Position numbers and translations under genes: made by a program | Notes under the pieces: generated by a model | Told to the model about the DNA's origin: nothing | Seen by the model: only the letters and a program-made list of their open reading frames with translations | Database searches by the model: none | Part shown: positions 42,004 through 50,962 of the stretch, piece after piece | How positions within the stretch are numbered: the stretch's first letter is position 1 | Layout of the letters: each line of letters opens with the position of its first letter | NCBI GenBank assembly: GCA_024408235.1 | Contig: JAKSVF010000003.1 | Coordinates: forward strand, 1 to 64,000 | Direction of reading: 5' to 3' | Source of the DNA: Bacilli bacterium | GTDB lineage: Bacteria > Bacillota_I > Bacilli_A > RFN20 > CAG-826 | DNA: 64,000 bases

Positions 42004-42783
42004 CTAATTATTTTTACCAACCGTAAATCTCTTTTCAAGGATATATAAAATAAGAGACAAAAGAGAGACGATAACAATTGTTATAAGAGAGTAAGCAAAT
42101 ATCGGGACCATGTTGGTAGGATCGCTCTTTTGGCAGGCAGCTATAATGCTTCCTAAGCCCTTTGATGTTGTTCCAGAAATGACTTCAGACATTATTTCGA
42201 TTTTAAAAGAAAGCGAGAACGAGGAGACAATACCAACTAGAACATATGGGGTGATATTCGGGATATACACTTTGACTATTCTAGTTATTAATGGGGCTCC
42301 ATCAATCCTTGCAGCGTCTTTTAATTCCTTGCCAATGTTTTCAAATCCCCTCAAAACCGCCTCATATTGAATAGGCAGCGAGATTATCCCTACCATTACA
42401 ATCGGGGAGTTTTTCGCGCCGACTAGAACAAGGAACAAGAACACTATCGATGCGGTTGGAATTGATTTAAGAACAGACATTAACGGACTTATTACATGTT
42501 TTATGTTTGGTATATTCCCGCCTAATGTTCCGAGGACAAAAGCCAACACAAAAGAAATGCTAAACCCAATGATGGTTCTAAGCACAGATTCCCATATACA
42601 CGCGTATGTATATGATTTCTTTAATAGTAAAAGAGTTTCTTCGAACGTCTTTAATGGACTAGGAAAAATCATGTCGCTGTTTTTTATTATGGATGAGATG
42701 ACAACCCATCCGATGAGAAGCAACACTATTCCAAGGGTAGTATAGAGAGATTTCTTAAGCGAAGATTTCATCGCTAACCTCAC
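42004..42783 (-). CDS. ABC transporter permease (SsuC/TauC-like)
   Basis: Membrane permease (259 residues) of the nitrate/sulfonate/taurine-type ABC family. About six helices are visible, with the coupling-loop EAA-like sequence ENIGKELKDAARIDGAPLIT near residue 150. It overlaps the binding-protein gene (42755) and is translated with it. No ATP-binding subunit is encoded next to it in this window, so an ATPase must come from elsewhere or the system is partial. Substrate unknown. Confidence 0.85.
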   Translation of the reverse strand: MRLAMKSSLKKSLYTTLGIVLLLIGWVVISSIIKNSDMIFPSPLKTFEETLLLLKKSYTYACIWESVLRTIIGFSISFVLAFVLGTLGGNIPNIKHVISPLMSVLKSIPTASIVFLFLVLVGAKNSPIVMVGIISLPIQYEAVLRGFENIGKELKDAARIDGAPLITRIVKVYIPNITPYVLVGIVSSFSLSFKIEIMSEVISGTTSKGLGSIIAACQKSDPTNMVPIFAYSLITIVIVSLLSLILYILEKRFTVGKNN

Positions 42784-43714
42784 TTAGGCCGAAGATGCTA
42801 ATGAAGTTATTGATATTCTCTTTGTTGTCTTTAGCTTTCTTATAGCCTAATCCTAAGCCGTTATTGCTCGCGAGAACGCCTTTCATTGCTGCTGGAGCAA
42901 TTCCGTATTTTGTCTTCACGGCATTTTCATCTAAGTCGCCCAACTTCTCTATTACCAAATTAGGGTTGGAGACGACCGCATCAATATCGTCCTTTAATGA
43001 AGATAAATAGGAGTCGTATGAGTATTTATCAGTGTTTTTTACGAAGACTGAAGCCTGAACAAGCTCTTTATTAGAGGATTTTTCCTTATATTCGTCCTGG
43101 ATGTTCTTATAGATGGAAGATTTGCCATAGGTTGCTGCGTTTTTGTTGTTTAAAGTGGCAAATAAGACCGGCTGAGCAACAAATACATAATCAACGTCAT
43201 TTCCTGTGGCGACGTTCTTTCCGGAGGCGAGGCAGCCCGCTGCATCGCTTACAGCGTTAACGTATTCGATAGCGGAGTCGAATTGTGTTCCATAAATATA
43301 ATGGAAAAGCAAGTCAGGCGTTTGATTCTGACCGAAGAGTACGATCTTATCATCTGAATCCATTACACCATCATCATCGTTGCCGGTTGCGGCTATGAAG
43401 AAGTTTCCGAAAGTAATAGTCGCTGCCATTTTGTATGGAGCACCGTTGTTAATTGCTCTAATGCCTGAGACAGTGTCTATAACGACCATGTCATATGGAG
43501 ACGCTTCGTTTAAGAATGAAACAATATTCGAAGGAACGCTATTGGTCTCAAACCTATCATCTTCAGCGTGATTGTAGAAGGCAACGGCTGGAGCGCCGGT
43601 AGGACAAATGACTTTTACGTCCTCTTTCTCTTCTAATGATGTTGTTTTTGATGGAGTCTGGCATGACGCAAGTCCTGCAATCAGTCCTAATAATGCTAAT
43701 GTTCTTTTCTTCAT
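42755..43714 (-). CDS. ABC transporter substrate-binding lipoprotein (SsuA/NMT1-like)
   Basis: Solute-binding lipoprotein (319 residues). The signal MKKRTLALLGLIAGLASC has lipobox LASC. The mature part has the two-lobe look of SsuA/NMT1-type proteins: VKVICPTGAPAVAFY near the start and PYDMVVIDTVSGIRAINNGAP near 75. ATG 43714 follows TGAGGT; a frame start at 43771 lacks a ribosome site and would cross the operator. It is divergent from a Crp/Fnr-type regulator with a shared palindrome between them, so the regulator probably controls it. Substrate unknown. Confidence 0.8.
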   Translation of the reverse strand: MKKRTLALLGLIAGLASCQTPSKTTSLEEKEDVKVICPTGAPAVAFYNHAEDDRFETNSVPSNIVSFLNEASPYDMVVIDTVSGIRAINNGAPYKMAATITFGNFFIAATGNDDDGVMDSDDKIVLFGQNQTPDLLFHYIYGTQFDSAIEYVNAVSDAAGCLASGKNVATGNDVDYVFVAQPVLFATLNNKNAATYGKSSIYKNIQDEYKEKSSNKELVQASVFVKNTDKYSYDSYLSSLKDDIDAVVSNPNLVIEKLGDLDENAVKTKYGIAPAAMKGVLASNNGLGLGYKKAKDNKENINNFISIFGLSEVSDEIFA

Positions 43715-43761
43715 GGTAATAACCTCACTGTTGTATTTAATAACAAAAATGAAATAATAAC

Positions 43762-43777
43762 TGTGATTCAAATCACG
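43762..43777. promoter_or_regulatory. Palindromic Crp/Fnr-type operator
   Basis: TGTGATTCAAATCACG contains the perfect inverted repeat GTGATT-CA-AATCAC (43763-43776). It matches CRP-type TGTGA-N6-TCACA at nine of ten positions and Fnr-type TGAT-N4-ATCA. It ends 2 bp before the ATG of the adjacent Crp/Fnr-family gene, so autoregulation and control of the divergent ABC genes are likely. Confidence 0.7.
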
Positions 43778-43779
43778 TT

Positions 43780-44355
43780 ATGAACAAGATTATTAATATT
43801 TTGCAAAAATATAAATATCCCGCAGCACACTATGGCAAATCCGCCTATATCCATTACGAAGGCGAGACATGTTCTCTTGTTGAGATAGTATTAAAAGGTC
43901 ACATCCGCATTTTATCGATAGACTCCAATGGAAATGAGATTGTTTACAAGGATTTAGGTCCTGGAGATGTATATGGAAATAACCTCATTTTCTCTTCGAG
44001 TCATCTGTATAGAGGAAATGTCACTGCGCAAGAAGATTCCATTGTTGTCGCGATGGAAAAAGAAGAATACCTATCTCTCCTTTCGAAGGACAGGGATTTC
44101 TTGGAGGCAATGCTCACATATCAATCAGAGGACAGTAAGAGACTGAATCAAACGCTAAAACTCCTCACCGCTTCAACAAGCGAAGAAAAACTGCTTTATC
44201 TTCTAAAAACTAGCGGAAATGAAATAAAGGTTAAATCGGTGACGGATTTAGCAAAGAGATTAAATATGACTAGAGAAGCGACTTCTCGTTTGATTCATAG
44301 GCTTGTGAGAGAAAAAAAGATCAGTTTTGCGAATAAAATCATCAAGAGAACGTGA
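43780..44355 (+). CDS. Crp/Fnr family transcriptional regulator
   Basis: A 191-residue regulator with an N-terminal cyclic-nucleotide-type sensor domain (about 15-115; GETCSLVEIVLKGHIRI, LGPGDVYGNNLIFSS) and a C-terminal winged helix (about 140-190) whose recognition helix reads MTREATSRLIHRL. E, S and R follow the Fnr ETxSR pattern. There is only one Cys in the sensor domain, so no Fnr-type iron-sulfur cluster. It could sense a small molecule. It is divergent from the ABC operon, and the perfect palindrome immediately upstream is a strong operator candidate. The start has no ribosome site; a later start cannot be excluded. Confidence 0.85.
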   Translation: MNKIINILQKYKYPAAHYGKSAYIHYEGETCSLVEIVLKGHIRILSIDSNGNEIVYKDLGPGDVYGNNLIFSSSHLYRGNVTAQEDSIVVAMEKEEYLSLLSKDRDFLEAMLTYQSEDSKRLNQTLKLLTASTSEEKLLYLLKTSGNEIKVKSVTDLAKRLNMTREATSRLIHRLVREKKISFANKIIKRT

Positions 44356-44390
44356 AAAAAGCCCACAAAATAGTGGGCTTTCGTTTTTTT
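44354..44390. terminator. Bidirectional terminator between the Crp/Fnr gene and the hydrogenase operon
   Basis: AAAGCCCAC (44358-44366), loop AAAATA, GTGGGCTTT (44373-44381). T7 follows on the plus strand and TTTCACG on the minus strand. Confidence 0.9.
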
Positions 44391-44397
44391 GTTTAGC

Positions 44398-46170
44398 TTA
44401 TTTGAGCTTGTGTCCTCTATCGTTATATGATGTGTGGAGAAGTTCATGAGCCTTGTGTGATCCTGGCTTCTTAAGGTATTCCTTGTATAAAGCCTGAACC
44501 TGTGTGTTCTCGTGAGAACGTCTGACTGTCTGTCTCTCGTCTTCGCTATAGAGTGCAGCAGCACGCTTTGCTCTATATGTGTCTTCGATGTCGATGTCTT
44601 CATTTGGAAGCATGCAGCTTCTGACATATGGCTGACCGCCACCGTTGATACATCCGCCTGGGCATCCCATGATTTCGATGAATGCATATGGGGACTTGCC
44701 GGCTCTAATGTCATCAAGGATAGGCTTTGCGGCCTTCATTGAGGAGACAACTGCGACTTTGACGTCCATATCCTTAATCTTGAATGAAGCTTCTTTAACG
44801 CCTTCAAGACCACGGACTGGTTCGCACTTTAAGAGTGAATCAGCATTCTCGCCTGTCAACCAGAAGTATGCTGTTCTTAAAGCGGCTTCCATAACGCCAC
44901 CGGTTGCACCGAAGATGACGCCTGCGCCTGTGTATTCGCCCATGATATCCTGGTCGAATTCGCTATTTGGAAGTCTGTTGAATTCGATACCTGCACGTCT
45001 GATATATGTAGCAAGTTCTCTAGTTGTTAAGACTGCATCAACGTCTGGTAAGTTGTTGACGCCACGGCATTCTGGTCTTTCTTTTTCAAACTTCTTTGCT
45101 GTACATGGCATGATTGAGACGACGAAGATGTCTTCTGGCTTGATGCCATTCTTTTCGGCAAAGTATGACTTAATGACTGCGCCTTCCATTTCGTGTGGGG
45201 ATTTGCAGGTTGATAAGTGTCCTAAGATGTCGCCATAGTACTGTTCAGCATAGTTGACCCAGCCAGGTGAGCATGATGTGATCATAGGGAGTTTTCCGCC
45301 GTTATTGATTCTCTCTAATAACTCGTTAGCCTCTTCCATGATTGTTAAGTCTGCAGCGAAGTTTGTATCGTAGACACGAGCAAATCCTAAACGCTTTAAG
45401 GCTGTGACCATCTTTCCGGTTACTGGAGTACCGATTGGCATACCGAATTCTTCGCCGAGAGCAGCTCTGACTGCTGGAGCGGTCTGGACAACGACGAACT
45501 TACCGGCTTTGAATGCGCTATCGACTTTGTCGATTTCGCCTTTTTCCATGAGAGCGCCTGTTGGACAGACTGTGACGCACTGTCCGCACTGGAGACATGC
45601 GACGTTGTTAAATGACTTGTTGTATGCAGGACCGACGATTGTCTTGAAGCCTCTGTTCTCGAAGCCTAAGATTCCGATGCCCTGAACTGACTTACACTGC
45701 TCGATGCAGCGTCCGCATAAAACGCACTTTGAGGTATCTCTAATAAGAGATGGGGATAAGTCATCATATGTTGTTGGTGTCTTTTCGCCCTTGAACATAC
45801 CTTCTCTAGCTCCAACAAGCTGTGCAACTCTTAAAAGTTCGCAGTTCTGGTTCTTACGGCAAGACTGGCAGTCCTGGTTGTGGTTTGAGAGCAAGAGTTC
45901 AACTGAAACTCTTCTTGCCTCTGTTGCTTTCTGAGAGTTGATGGAAATTTCCATTCCATCGTTAACTGGATAAACGCATGAGGCAACTAAGCCTCTAGCG
46001 CCTTTAACTTCTACTAAGCAGACACGGCATGATGCCTTTGAGCATTTGCCATGGTTGAAGCTGCATAATGATGGGATGTTGTATCCACACTGCTTTGCGG
46101 CCTCTAAGACTGTGAGAGAGGAGTCGACTTTGTATTCGATTCCGTCAATTTTGATGTTAACTAATGCCAT
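44398..46170 (-). CDS. hydA: NADH/ferredoxin-dependent [FeFe] hydrogenase catalytic subunit
   Basis: Catalytic subunit of the electron-bifurcating or NAD-linked [FeFe] hydrogenase (590 residues). The N-terminal 2Fe-2S domain has CSFNHGKCSKASCRVCLVEV near residue 35. The His-ligand cluster and two ferredoxin clusters follow (CVLCGRCIEQC, CLQCGQCVTVCP). H-cluster motifs are TSCSPGW near 300, MPCTAKKFE near 355 and EIMGCPGGCINGGGQP near 490. The start ATG 46170 has AAGGAGG upstream. Last gene of hydCBA. The first L1 Cys is followed by Ser rather than Cys, as in many group A3 enzymes. Confidence 0.95.
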   Translation of the reverse strand: MALVNIKIDGIEYKVDSSLTVLEAAKQCGYNIPSLCSFNHGKCSKASCRVCLVEVKGARGLVASCVYPVNDGMEISINSQKATEARRVSVELLLSNHNQDCQSCRKNQNCELLRVAQLVGAREGMFKGEKTPTTYDDLSPSLIRDTSKCVLCGRCIEQCKSVQGIGILGFENRGFKTIVGPAYNKSFNNVACLQCGQCVTVCPTGALMEKGEIDKVDSAFKAGKFVVVQTAPAVRAALGEEFGMPIGTPVTGKMVTALKRLGFARVYDTNFAADLTIMEEANELLERINNGGKLPMITSCSPGWVNYAEQYYGDILGHLSTCKSPHEMEGAVIKSYFAEKNGIKPEDIFVVSIMPCTAKKFEKERPECRGVNNLPDVDAVLTTRELATYIRRAGIEFNRLPNSEFDQDIMGEYTGAGVIFGATGGVMEAALRTAYFWLTGENADSLLKCEPVRGLEGVKEASFKIKDMDVKVAVVSSMKAAKPILDDIRAGKSPYAFIEIMGCPGGCINGGGQPYVRSCMLPNEDIDIEDTYRAKRAAALYSEDERQTVRRSHENTQVQALYKEYLKKPGSHKAHELLHTSYNDRGHKLK

Positions 46171-46187
46171 TGTCGTTTCCTCCTTCG

Positions 46188-48059
46188 TTATTTCTTCTTG
46201 ATTGCGTGGAATGGGCAAGCTGATAAGCAAGTTCCACATCTTACGCAAACGCTTGAATTGATCTTGTATGGCTCTTTGCCTGGAACACCTGTAATACAGT
46301 TGACTGGGCAGTTTCTAGCGCACTTTGAGCACTTCTTGCACATTGTTTCATCAACATAGTACTGAATGAGGTTCTTACAAACGTGTGCTGGGCAGGTCTT
46401 GTCGACGATGTGAGCGACATATTCATCTCTGAATCTATTCATGGTTGATGTGATTGGGTTAGCAGCTGTCTGACCAAGAGCACATAATGAGCCGTTCTTT
46501 GTGACGTCTGCTAATTCTTCTAATCTATCTAAGTCTGATAATTCGCCTTCGCCGTTTGTGATCTTCGTTAAGATCTCGAGGATTCTCTTTGTACCGATAC
46601 GGCATGGTGTGCACTTACCACATGATTCATCGCAAATGAATTCCATGTAGAATTTAGCGACGTCGACCATACAGTTATCTTCGTCCATGACGATTGCGCC
46701 ACCTGAGCCCATCATTGAGCCAAGAGCAACTAAGTTGTCAAAGTCGATTGGTGTGTCTAAATGTTCTTCTGTTAAACATCCACCTGAAGGGCCTCCGGTC
46801 TGAAGTGCTTTGAACTTCTTGCCGTTTGGGATTCCTCCTGCGATGTCATAGATTAATTCTCTGACTGTTGTACCCATTGGAATTTCAACAAGTCCAACGT
46901 TATTGACCTTGCCGCCTAAAGCGAAGACCTTTGTTCCTTTGGATTTCTCAGTTCCGTATTTTGTGAATTCCTTAACGCCTTCTCTGATGATGTAAGGGAC
47001 ACATGCGAGAGTTTCAACGTTGTTGACGATTGTTGGTTTGCCCCATAATCCCTTAACAGCTGGGAATGGTGGTCTTGGACGTGGCATACCGCGCTGTCCT
47101 TCGATTGAGTTAAGAAGAGCTGTCTCTTCACCGCAAACGAATGCGCCTGCGCCTAATCTTAAATGGACATCGAACGAGAAGTCTGTTCCTAAAATGTTAT
47201 CGCCTAATAAGCCAAGTTCCTTAGCCTGTTTGATTGCGATGTTTAATCTATTGACAGCGATTGGGTATTCAGCACGGACATAGAAGTAACCCTGTTTAGC
47301 TCCGATAGCGTAACCTGCAATCATCATACCTTCGATGACTGATAATGGGTTACCTTCGAGGATTGAACGGTCCATGAATGCGCCTGGGTCACCTTCGTCA
47401 CCGTTACAAACTACGTATTTCTCATCGCTTTCCTGATTATATGCGAACTGCCACTTTCTTCCTGTTGGGAATCCGCCGCCGCCTCTTCCTCTTAATCCTG
47501 ATTCAAGGATTTCGTTGATGACTTCCTGGCGGTCCATGTGAAGAGCTCTGTTGAGAGCCTGGAATGCTCCATAGCCGATTGCTTCTTCAATGTTTTCTGG
47601 ATCGATGACTGAGCAGCCATATAATGCGATTCTCTTCTGTTTCTTATAGAAGTTAATATCGTCCATCTTTGTGATCTTCTGATGTGTCTGAGGATCAACA
47701 TAGAGTAAGTTGTCAACAATACCATGGTTGATGAAGTCTTCTTCGACGATTGTCTCGACATCTGAGACTTTGACTTTACGATATAAAGTATCTTCTGGAT
47801 AGACCTTGACGAATGGTCCCTGTGAGCAGAAGCCAAAGCATCCGACCATGTTGACAGAGATGAGTCCGTCTAAGTTTCTGTCTTTTAAGACTTTTTCAAA
47901 TCTTTCTTTGATTGCGACGGAATCAGATGATAAGCATCCTGTGCCACCGCAGATGACGATTGCGCGTTTTCCGTTTGTTGAGAAGAACTTTGCATCGAGT
48001 CTCTTCTTGAAGGTTGCATTAGCAACCATGAGCATTTCTGGATTAGTTACCTTTTTCAT
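46188..48059 (-). CDS. hydB: HydB subunit (NuoF-like FMN/NADH subunit)
   Basis: NADH-oxidising subunit of the hydrogenase (623 residues). A thioredoxin-like 2Fe-2S domain is at about 30-120 (CGGTGCLSSDS, CFGFCSQGP). The NuoF core follows, with NADH motif GLRGRGGGGFPTGRKW near 195, FMN-binding YVVCNGDEGDPGAF near 230 and the cluster site ESCGKCTPCRIG near 460. Two ferredoxin motifs are at the C-terminus (CKKCSKCARNC, CVRCGTCLSAC). The ATG at 48059 has GGAGG upstream and overlaps the hydC stop by 17 bp. Confidence 0.95.
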   Translation of the reverse strand: MKKVTNPEMLMVANATFKKRLDAKFFSTNGKRAIVICGGTGCLSSDSVAIKERFEKVLKDRNLDGLISVNMVGCFGFCSQGPFVKVYPEDTLYRKVKVSDVETIVEEDFINHGIVDNLLYVDPQTHQKITKMDDINFYKKQKRIALYGCSVIDPENIEEAIGYGAFQALNRALHMDRQEVINEILESGLRGRGGGGFPTGRKWQFAYNQESDEKYVVCNGDEGDPGAFMDRSILEGNPLSVIEGMMIAGYAIGAKQGYFYVRAEYPIAVNRLNIAIKQAKELGLLGDNILGTDFSFDVHLRLGAGAFVCGEETALLNSIEGQRGMPRPRPPFPAVKGLWGKPTIVNNVETLACVPYIIREGVKEFTKYGTEKSKGTKVFALGGKVNNVGLVEIPMGTTVRELIYDIAGGIPNGKKFKALQTGGPSGGCLTEEHLDTPIDFDNLVALGSMMGSGGAIVMDEDNCMVDVAKFYMEFICDESCGKCTPCRIGTKRILEILTKITNGEGELSDLDRLEELADVTKNGSLCALGQTAANPITSTMNRFRDEYVAHIVDKTCPAHVCKNLIQYYVDETMCKKCSKCARNCPVNCITGVPGKEPYKINSSVCVRCGTCLSACPFHAIKKK

Positions 48060-48543
48060 TCTTTGCAGCCTCCATTCTTTCACAATCATCGATAATCTTT
48101 TCAACGTCTTCGACTCTGACCTGCGGGTAAACCTTGTCGTTTACTCTGACAGCTGGAGCAAGAGCGCATGCACCGATGCATCTTAATGCGTCAATTGTGA
48201 ACATTCCATCAGGTGTAGTTTCGCCTGGTTTAATTCCGAGTAGTGTCTGGAATTTGTCGATGACCTGCTGTGAGTTCTTAACATAGCAAGCGGTTCCTAA
48301 ACAAACACCGATGATGTATTTTCCTTTTGGTTTGAGAGAGAAGAAGCTATAGAAAGTAACGACGCCGTAGATTTCAGCTACGCTCAATCCTGTTTCTTCT
48401 GAGATTAATTCCTGTGCTTCCATTGGAATATATCCAAATTTTGTCTGGACAGCAGAGAGGATCATCATTAAAGGGGTTGGCTCATTCTTGTACTGGTCAA
48501 CAATCTCTTTAATTTCTTTGATAGCATGTTCTTGTAATGCCAT
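48043..48543 (-). CDS. hydC: HydC subunit (NuoE-like)
   Basis: Thioredoxin-like 2Fe-2S subunit of the hydrogenase (166 residues). The four cluster Cys are in CLGTACYVKNS near residue 82 and CIGACALAP near 122. A helical NuoE N-terminus precedes them (LMMILSAVQTKFGYIP). It is first in the hydCBA operon and overlaps hydB. A plausible promoter lies in the upstream region before the divergent MarR gene, but no clear -35 is visible. Confidence 0.93.
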   Translation of the reverse strand: MALQEHAIKEIKEIVDQYKNEPTPLMMILSAVQTKFGYIPMEAQELISEETGLSVAEIYGVVTFYSFFSLKPKGKYIIGVCLGTACYVKNSQQVIDKFQTLLGIKPGETTPDGMFTIDALRCIGACALAPAVRVNDKVYPQVRVEDVEKIIDDCERMEAAKNEKGN

Positions 48544-48700
48544 AAATTGTCTCCTTTATTACACTGACACATATTCTATACATATTGTTCGACACGTGCG
48601 TAGCATAAAAACGCTTACACGCGCGAAAGTCTAGAAAAAATTACTGAATAGTCTATTTCCCCCACTACTTCAGCAGGCAGGATGCATGAAATGATAACTT

Positions 48701-48750
48701 GTTGACATATCAACTAGTTTAACGGATAATCCAGATGTTGATTCGTCAAC
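48701..48750. promoter_or_regulatory. Double GTTGA-N4-TCAAC operator on the MarR-DegV promoter
   Basis: Two 14-bp palindromes, GTTGACATATCAAC (48701-48714) and GTTGATTCGTCAAC (48737-48750), are centred 36 bp apart. Promoter boxes TTGACA (48702-48707) and GATAAT (48725-48730), spacer 17, sit in and between them. Site 1 covers the -35 and site 2 the expected start (about 48737), the classic layout for autorepression. Confidence 0.85.
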
Positions 48751-48771
48751 AAGTATATTACGGAGCATGTT

Positions 48772-49227
48772 ATGGAGAATAGATTTGCGGAGTTCACTCT
48801 CTTAGTTTCAAACGTCACAAGAGCAATAAACAAAATAAAGAATGTTGAGATGGCAAAATTCGGATTAAAAGGAACCCAAGTAAACTGCCTCTTCTACATC
48901 TACACAAGCGATGTAAGCTTATCCGCCAAGGACATATGTGTCATGTGTGAGGAAGATAAAGCGGCCGTTTCGAGATCGCTTAAAGAACTGGAGCAATCAG
49001 GATATCTAGTAAGTTCAAAGGAAGAAGGAAAGAAAAAATATAACTCTGTTCTTTCTCTCACAGAAAAAGGGAAGGAAATAGGTTCAACAATCATAACTAA
49101 GATTGAAGAAATACTTAACTATGAGGATGGATATCTATCAAACGAAGAGTTGAAGTCATTCTATTCAACATTCGGCAAAATATACAAACACCTTAAAGAA
49201 GTAAGCGAGAAATGCGAGGATAAATAA
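48772..49227 (+). CDS. MarR family transcriptional regulator
   Basis: A 151-residue winged-helix regulator. The HTH region is LSAKDICVMCEEDKAAVSRS near residue 50 and the wing is KEEGKKKYNSVLSLTEKG near 83. GGAG lies 6 bp before the ATG. Its promoter carries two palindromic sites, so it very likely represses itself. It is translationally coupled to a DegV/FakB-like fatty-acid-binding gene (TAATG overlap), so it may sense fatty acids or acyl groups. This link is inferred from position. FabT, a MarR member, regulates fatty-acid synthesis in streptococci. Confidence 0.9.
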   Translation: MENRFAEFTLLVSNVTRAINKIKNVEMAKFGLKGTQVNCLFYIYTSDVSLSAKDICVMCEEDKAAVSRSLKELEQSGYLVSSKEEGKKKYNSVLSLTEKGKEIGSTIITKIEEILNYEDGYLSNEELKSFYSTFGKIYKHLKEVSEKCEDK

Positions 49228-50069
49228 TGATTAAAGTATTAGTGGATTCTGCAAGCGACATCAGTCTTGCTGAGGCAAAAGAACTTGGAATTGAGATGAT
49301 TCCGATGGAAATATTCATCGATGGAGAAACTTATAAAGACGGTGTAGATCTCACTAGTGAAGAATTTTTCAAGAAGCTTGTCGAATGTTCAGATTTCCCA
49401 AGAACGAGCCAAATTAATGAGTACCGTTGGGAGGAGAAATTCAAAGAACTAACCAAAAACGGAGATGAGGTTATCGCAATAACCATCTCATCAAAACTAT
49501 CCGGATGTTACAGTCAGGCGGTTTTGGCAAGCGAGAGCTTTCCGGGAGTTAGGGTAATTGATTCTTTGAACGCTTGCATCGGAGAAAGAATACTCATTGA
49601 GTATGCGATTAGACTTGTCAATGACGGAATGATTCTTGATGACATTGCAACAATGTTGAATGACAAGAAATCTAAAATTAAGCTTTTGGCGTTGTTAGAC
49701 ACATTAGAATACTTGAAAAAAGGCGGAAGAATTTCCACCGCTGTTGCAATCGCTGGAACAATATTTAACATCAAGCCAGTAATATCGCTCTATGATGGGA
49801 CCATCAAGGTGGAGGGAAAAGCGAGAGGCTCAAGAAAGGCCAATAACCTTCTAACAACAATGATCAAGGAATCAAACGGAATAGACTTTTCGATGCCATT
49901 TACAACAGGTTATTCCGGATTTGAAACTACATTGTTAGATAAATACATCGAAGACAGCAAAGAACTCTGGATTAATGGAACAGAGTCTCTATCAAGACAC
50001 CTGATAGGCAGCACGATTGGTACTCATATTGGACCTGGCGGAGTCGCCGTTGCATTCTTTGAAAAATAA
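49227..50069 (+). CDS. DegV (FakB-like) fatty-acid-binding protein
   Basis: A 280-residue protein of the DegV/FakB family that binds one fatty acid and presents it to the FakA kinase. Motifs are IKVLVDSASDIS at the N-terminus, the ligand loop FPRTSQINEY near residue 57, SSKLSGCYSQA near 90, FNIKPVISLYDG near 182 and the end GTHIGPGGVAV. It is cotranscribed with the MarR regulator. No FakA is present in the window. The assignment to binding of exogenous fatty acids is from the family. Confidence 0.9.
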   Translation: MIKVLVDSASDISLAEAKELGIEMIPMEIFIDGETYKDGVDLTSEEFFKKLVECSDFPRTSQINEYRWEEKFKELTKNGDEVIAITISSKLSGCYSQAVLASESFPGVRVIDSLNACIGERILIEYAIRLVNDGMILDDIATMLNDKKSKIKLLALLDTLEYLKKGGRISTAVAIAGTIFNIKPVISLYDGTIKVEGKARGSRKANNLLTTMIKESNGIDFSMPFTTGYSGFETTLLDKYIEDSKELWINGTESLSRHLIGSTIGTHIGPGGVAVAFFEK

Positions 50070-50079
50070 AAATTTTGAA

Positions 50080-50131
50080 GAAAAAAGGTAAAAAATAAGA
50101 AAAAGGCCTCTATTTATAAGTAGGAGGACTT
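50080..50131 (+). terminator. Possible weak terminator or leader hairpin
   Basis: CCTCTA (near 50107) pairs imperfectly with TAGGAGG (near 50122), then ACTTTTTT. The same bases include AGGAGG, the ribosome site of the next gene at 50136, so the hairpin could instead hide that site. Confidence 0.35.
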
Positions 50132-50135
50132 TTTT

Positions 50136-50944
50136 ATGTCTAGAAATAATGGAAAAGAGTTGGAGAAGGTGTTCGTGTTAAACACGAATGGAAAGAGGAT
50201 AAAGGACGTGCCGGTTGGTTTAAGAGAAAACCTTGAGCACATGTTCAAGTTTTTAAAAGAAGATGACGTTATTCATTCGGAACTGATCCAAGGCATGATG
50301 AAACCGGATTTCTTCATAGAGATAAACGGGGTGAGGAAAAACATATCTCTTAAAACCGGTGTATCCACAGAACTTGGAGACACGGACTTGAAGACGTTCA
50401 TCACTTTTTTAAGAGATAACGGGATAAGTGAGGACACCCTAAAAACAATCGTGTATCTTCACTTCTCCGATGGCACTCTAAATGATACAGGCAGGACAAG
50501 GTATGATTTTGAGACGTTTAGAAAACTGATGGATCAAAGAATTATCCGCGCAAATATTGAGTTAAATAGAAGCAAAGAATTGATTAAAAAGCTTGTCTAT
50601 TTAACCGTTTATAAGGGTTTTTATGAGGGAAACATCGAGGCGAATTACATATATTTTGGCACGCATAACCACGGCTATTGCTGCAACTATAGACAAATGT
50701 GCAGGATGATAGATGGTAAAAAATATGCATACATCCATAATTTGCATATTGGGCCAGTTCAATTCAGACCGTTGGCGAGATACACAAGAAGAGCGATCTG
50801 CCTGAGGAAAAGAGATGGAAAGTTCGTTTCTTCTGGAGCGGGCTAGAAAGCGAAATTGAGAAAATCGGCCGCAATTTCAAATACCAACATGACGGATACA
50901 TTACTGTAGAGGAGCGAAAACAAGTTGAAAACAAAAATGCTTAA
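50136..50944 (+). pseudogene. Frameshifted gene for a putative nuclease-like protein
   Basis: The frame at 50136-50846 (236 residues) stops early. A clearly continuing frame follows from about 50822 with VRFFWSGLESEIEKIGRNF and ends at 50944; loss of one A in the AAA run at 50819-50821 explains the shift, and the intact protein would be about 269 residues. The gene has a strong ribosome site. The N-terminal part has PDFFIEINGVRKNISLKTG near residue 57, reminiscent of a PD-(D/E)xK core with the acid replaced by Ser, so a restriction-type nuclease fold is possible but unproven. The family is not recognised. Assembly error is a real alternative. Confidence 0.55.
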
Positions 50945-50962
50945 TGGTTTAATATTGCTCGC

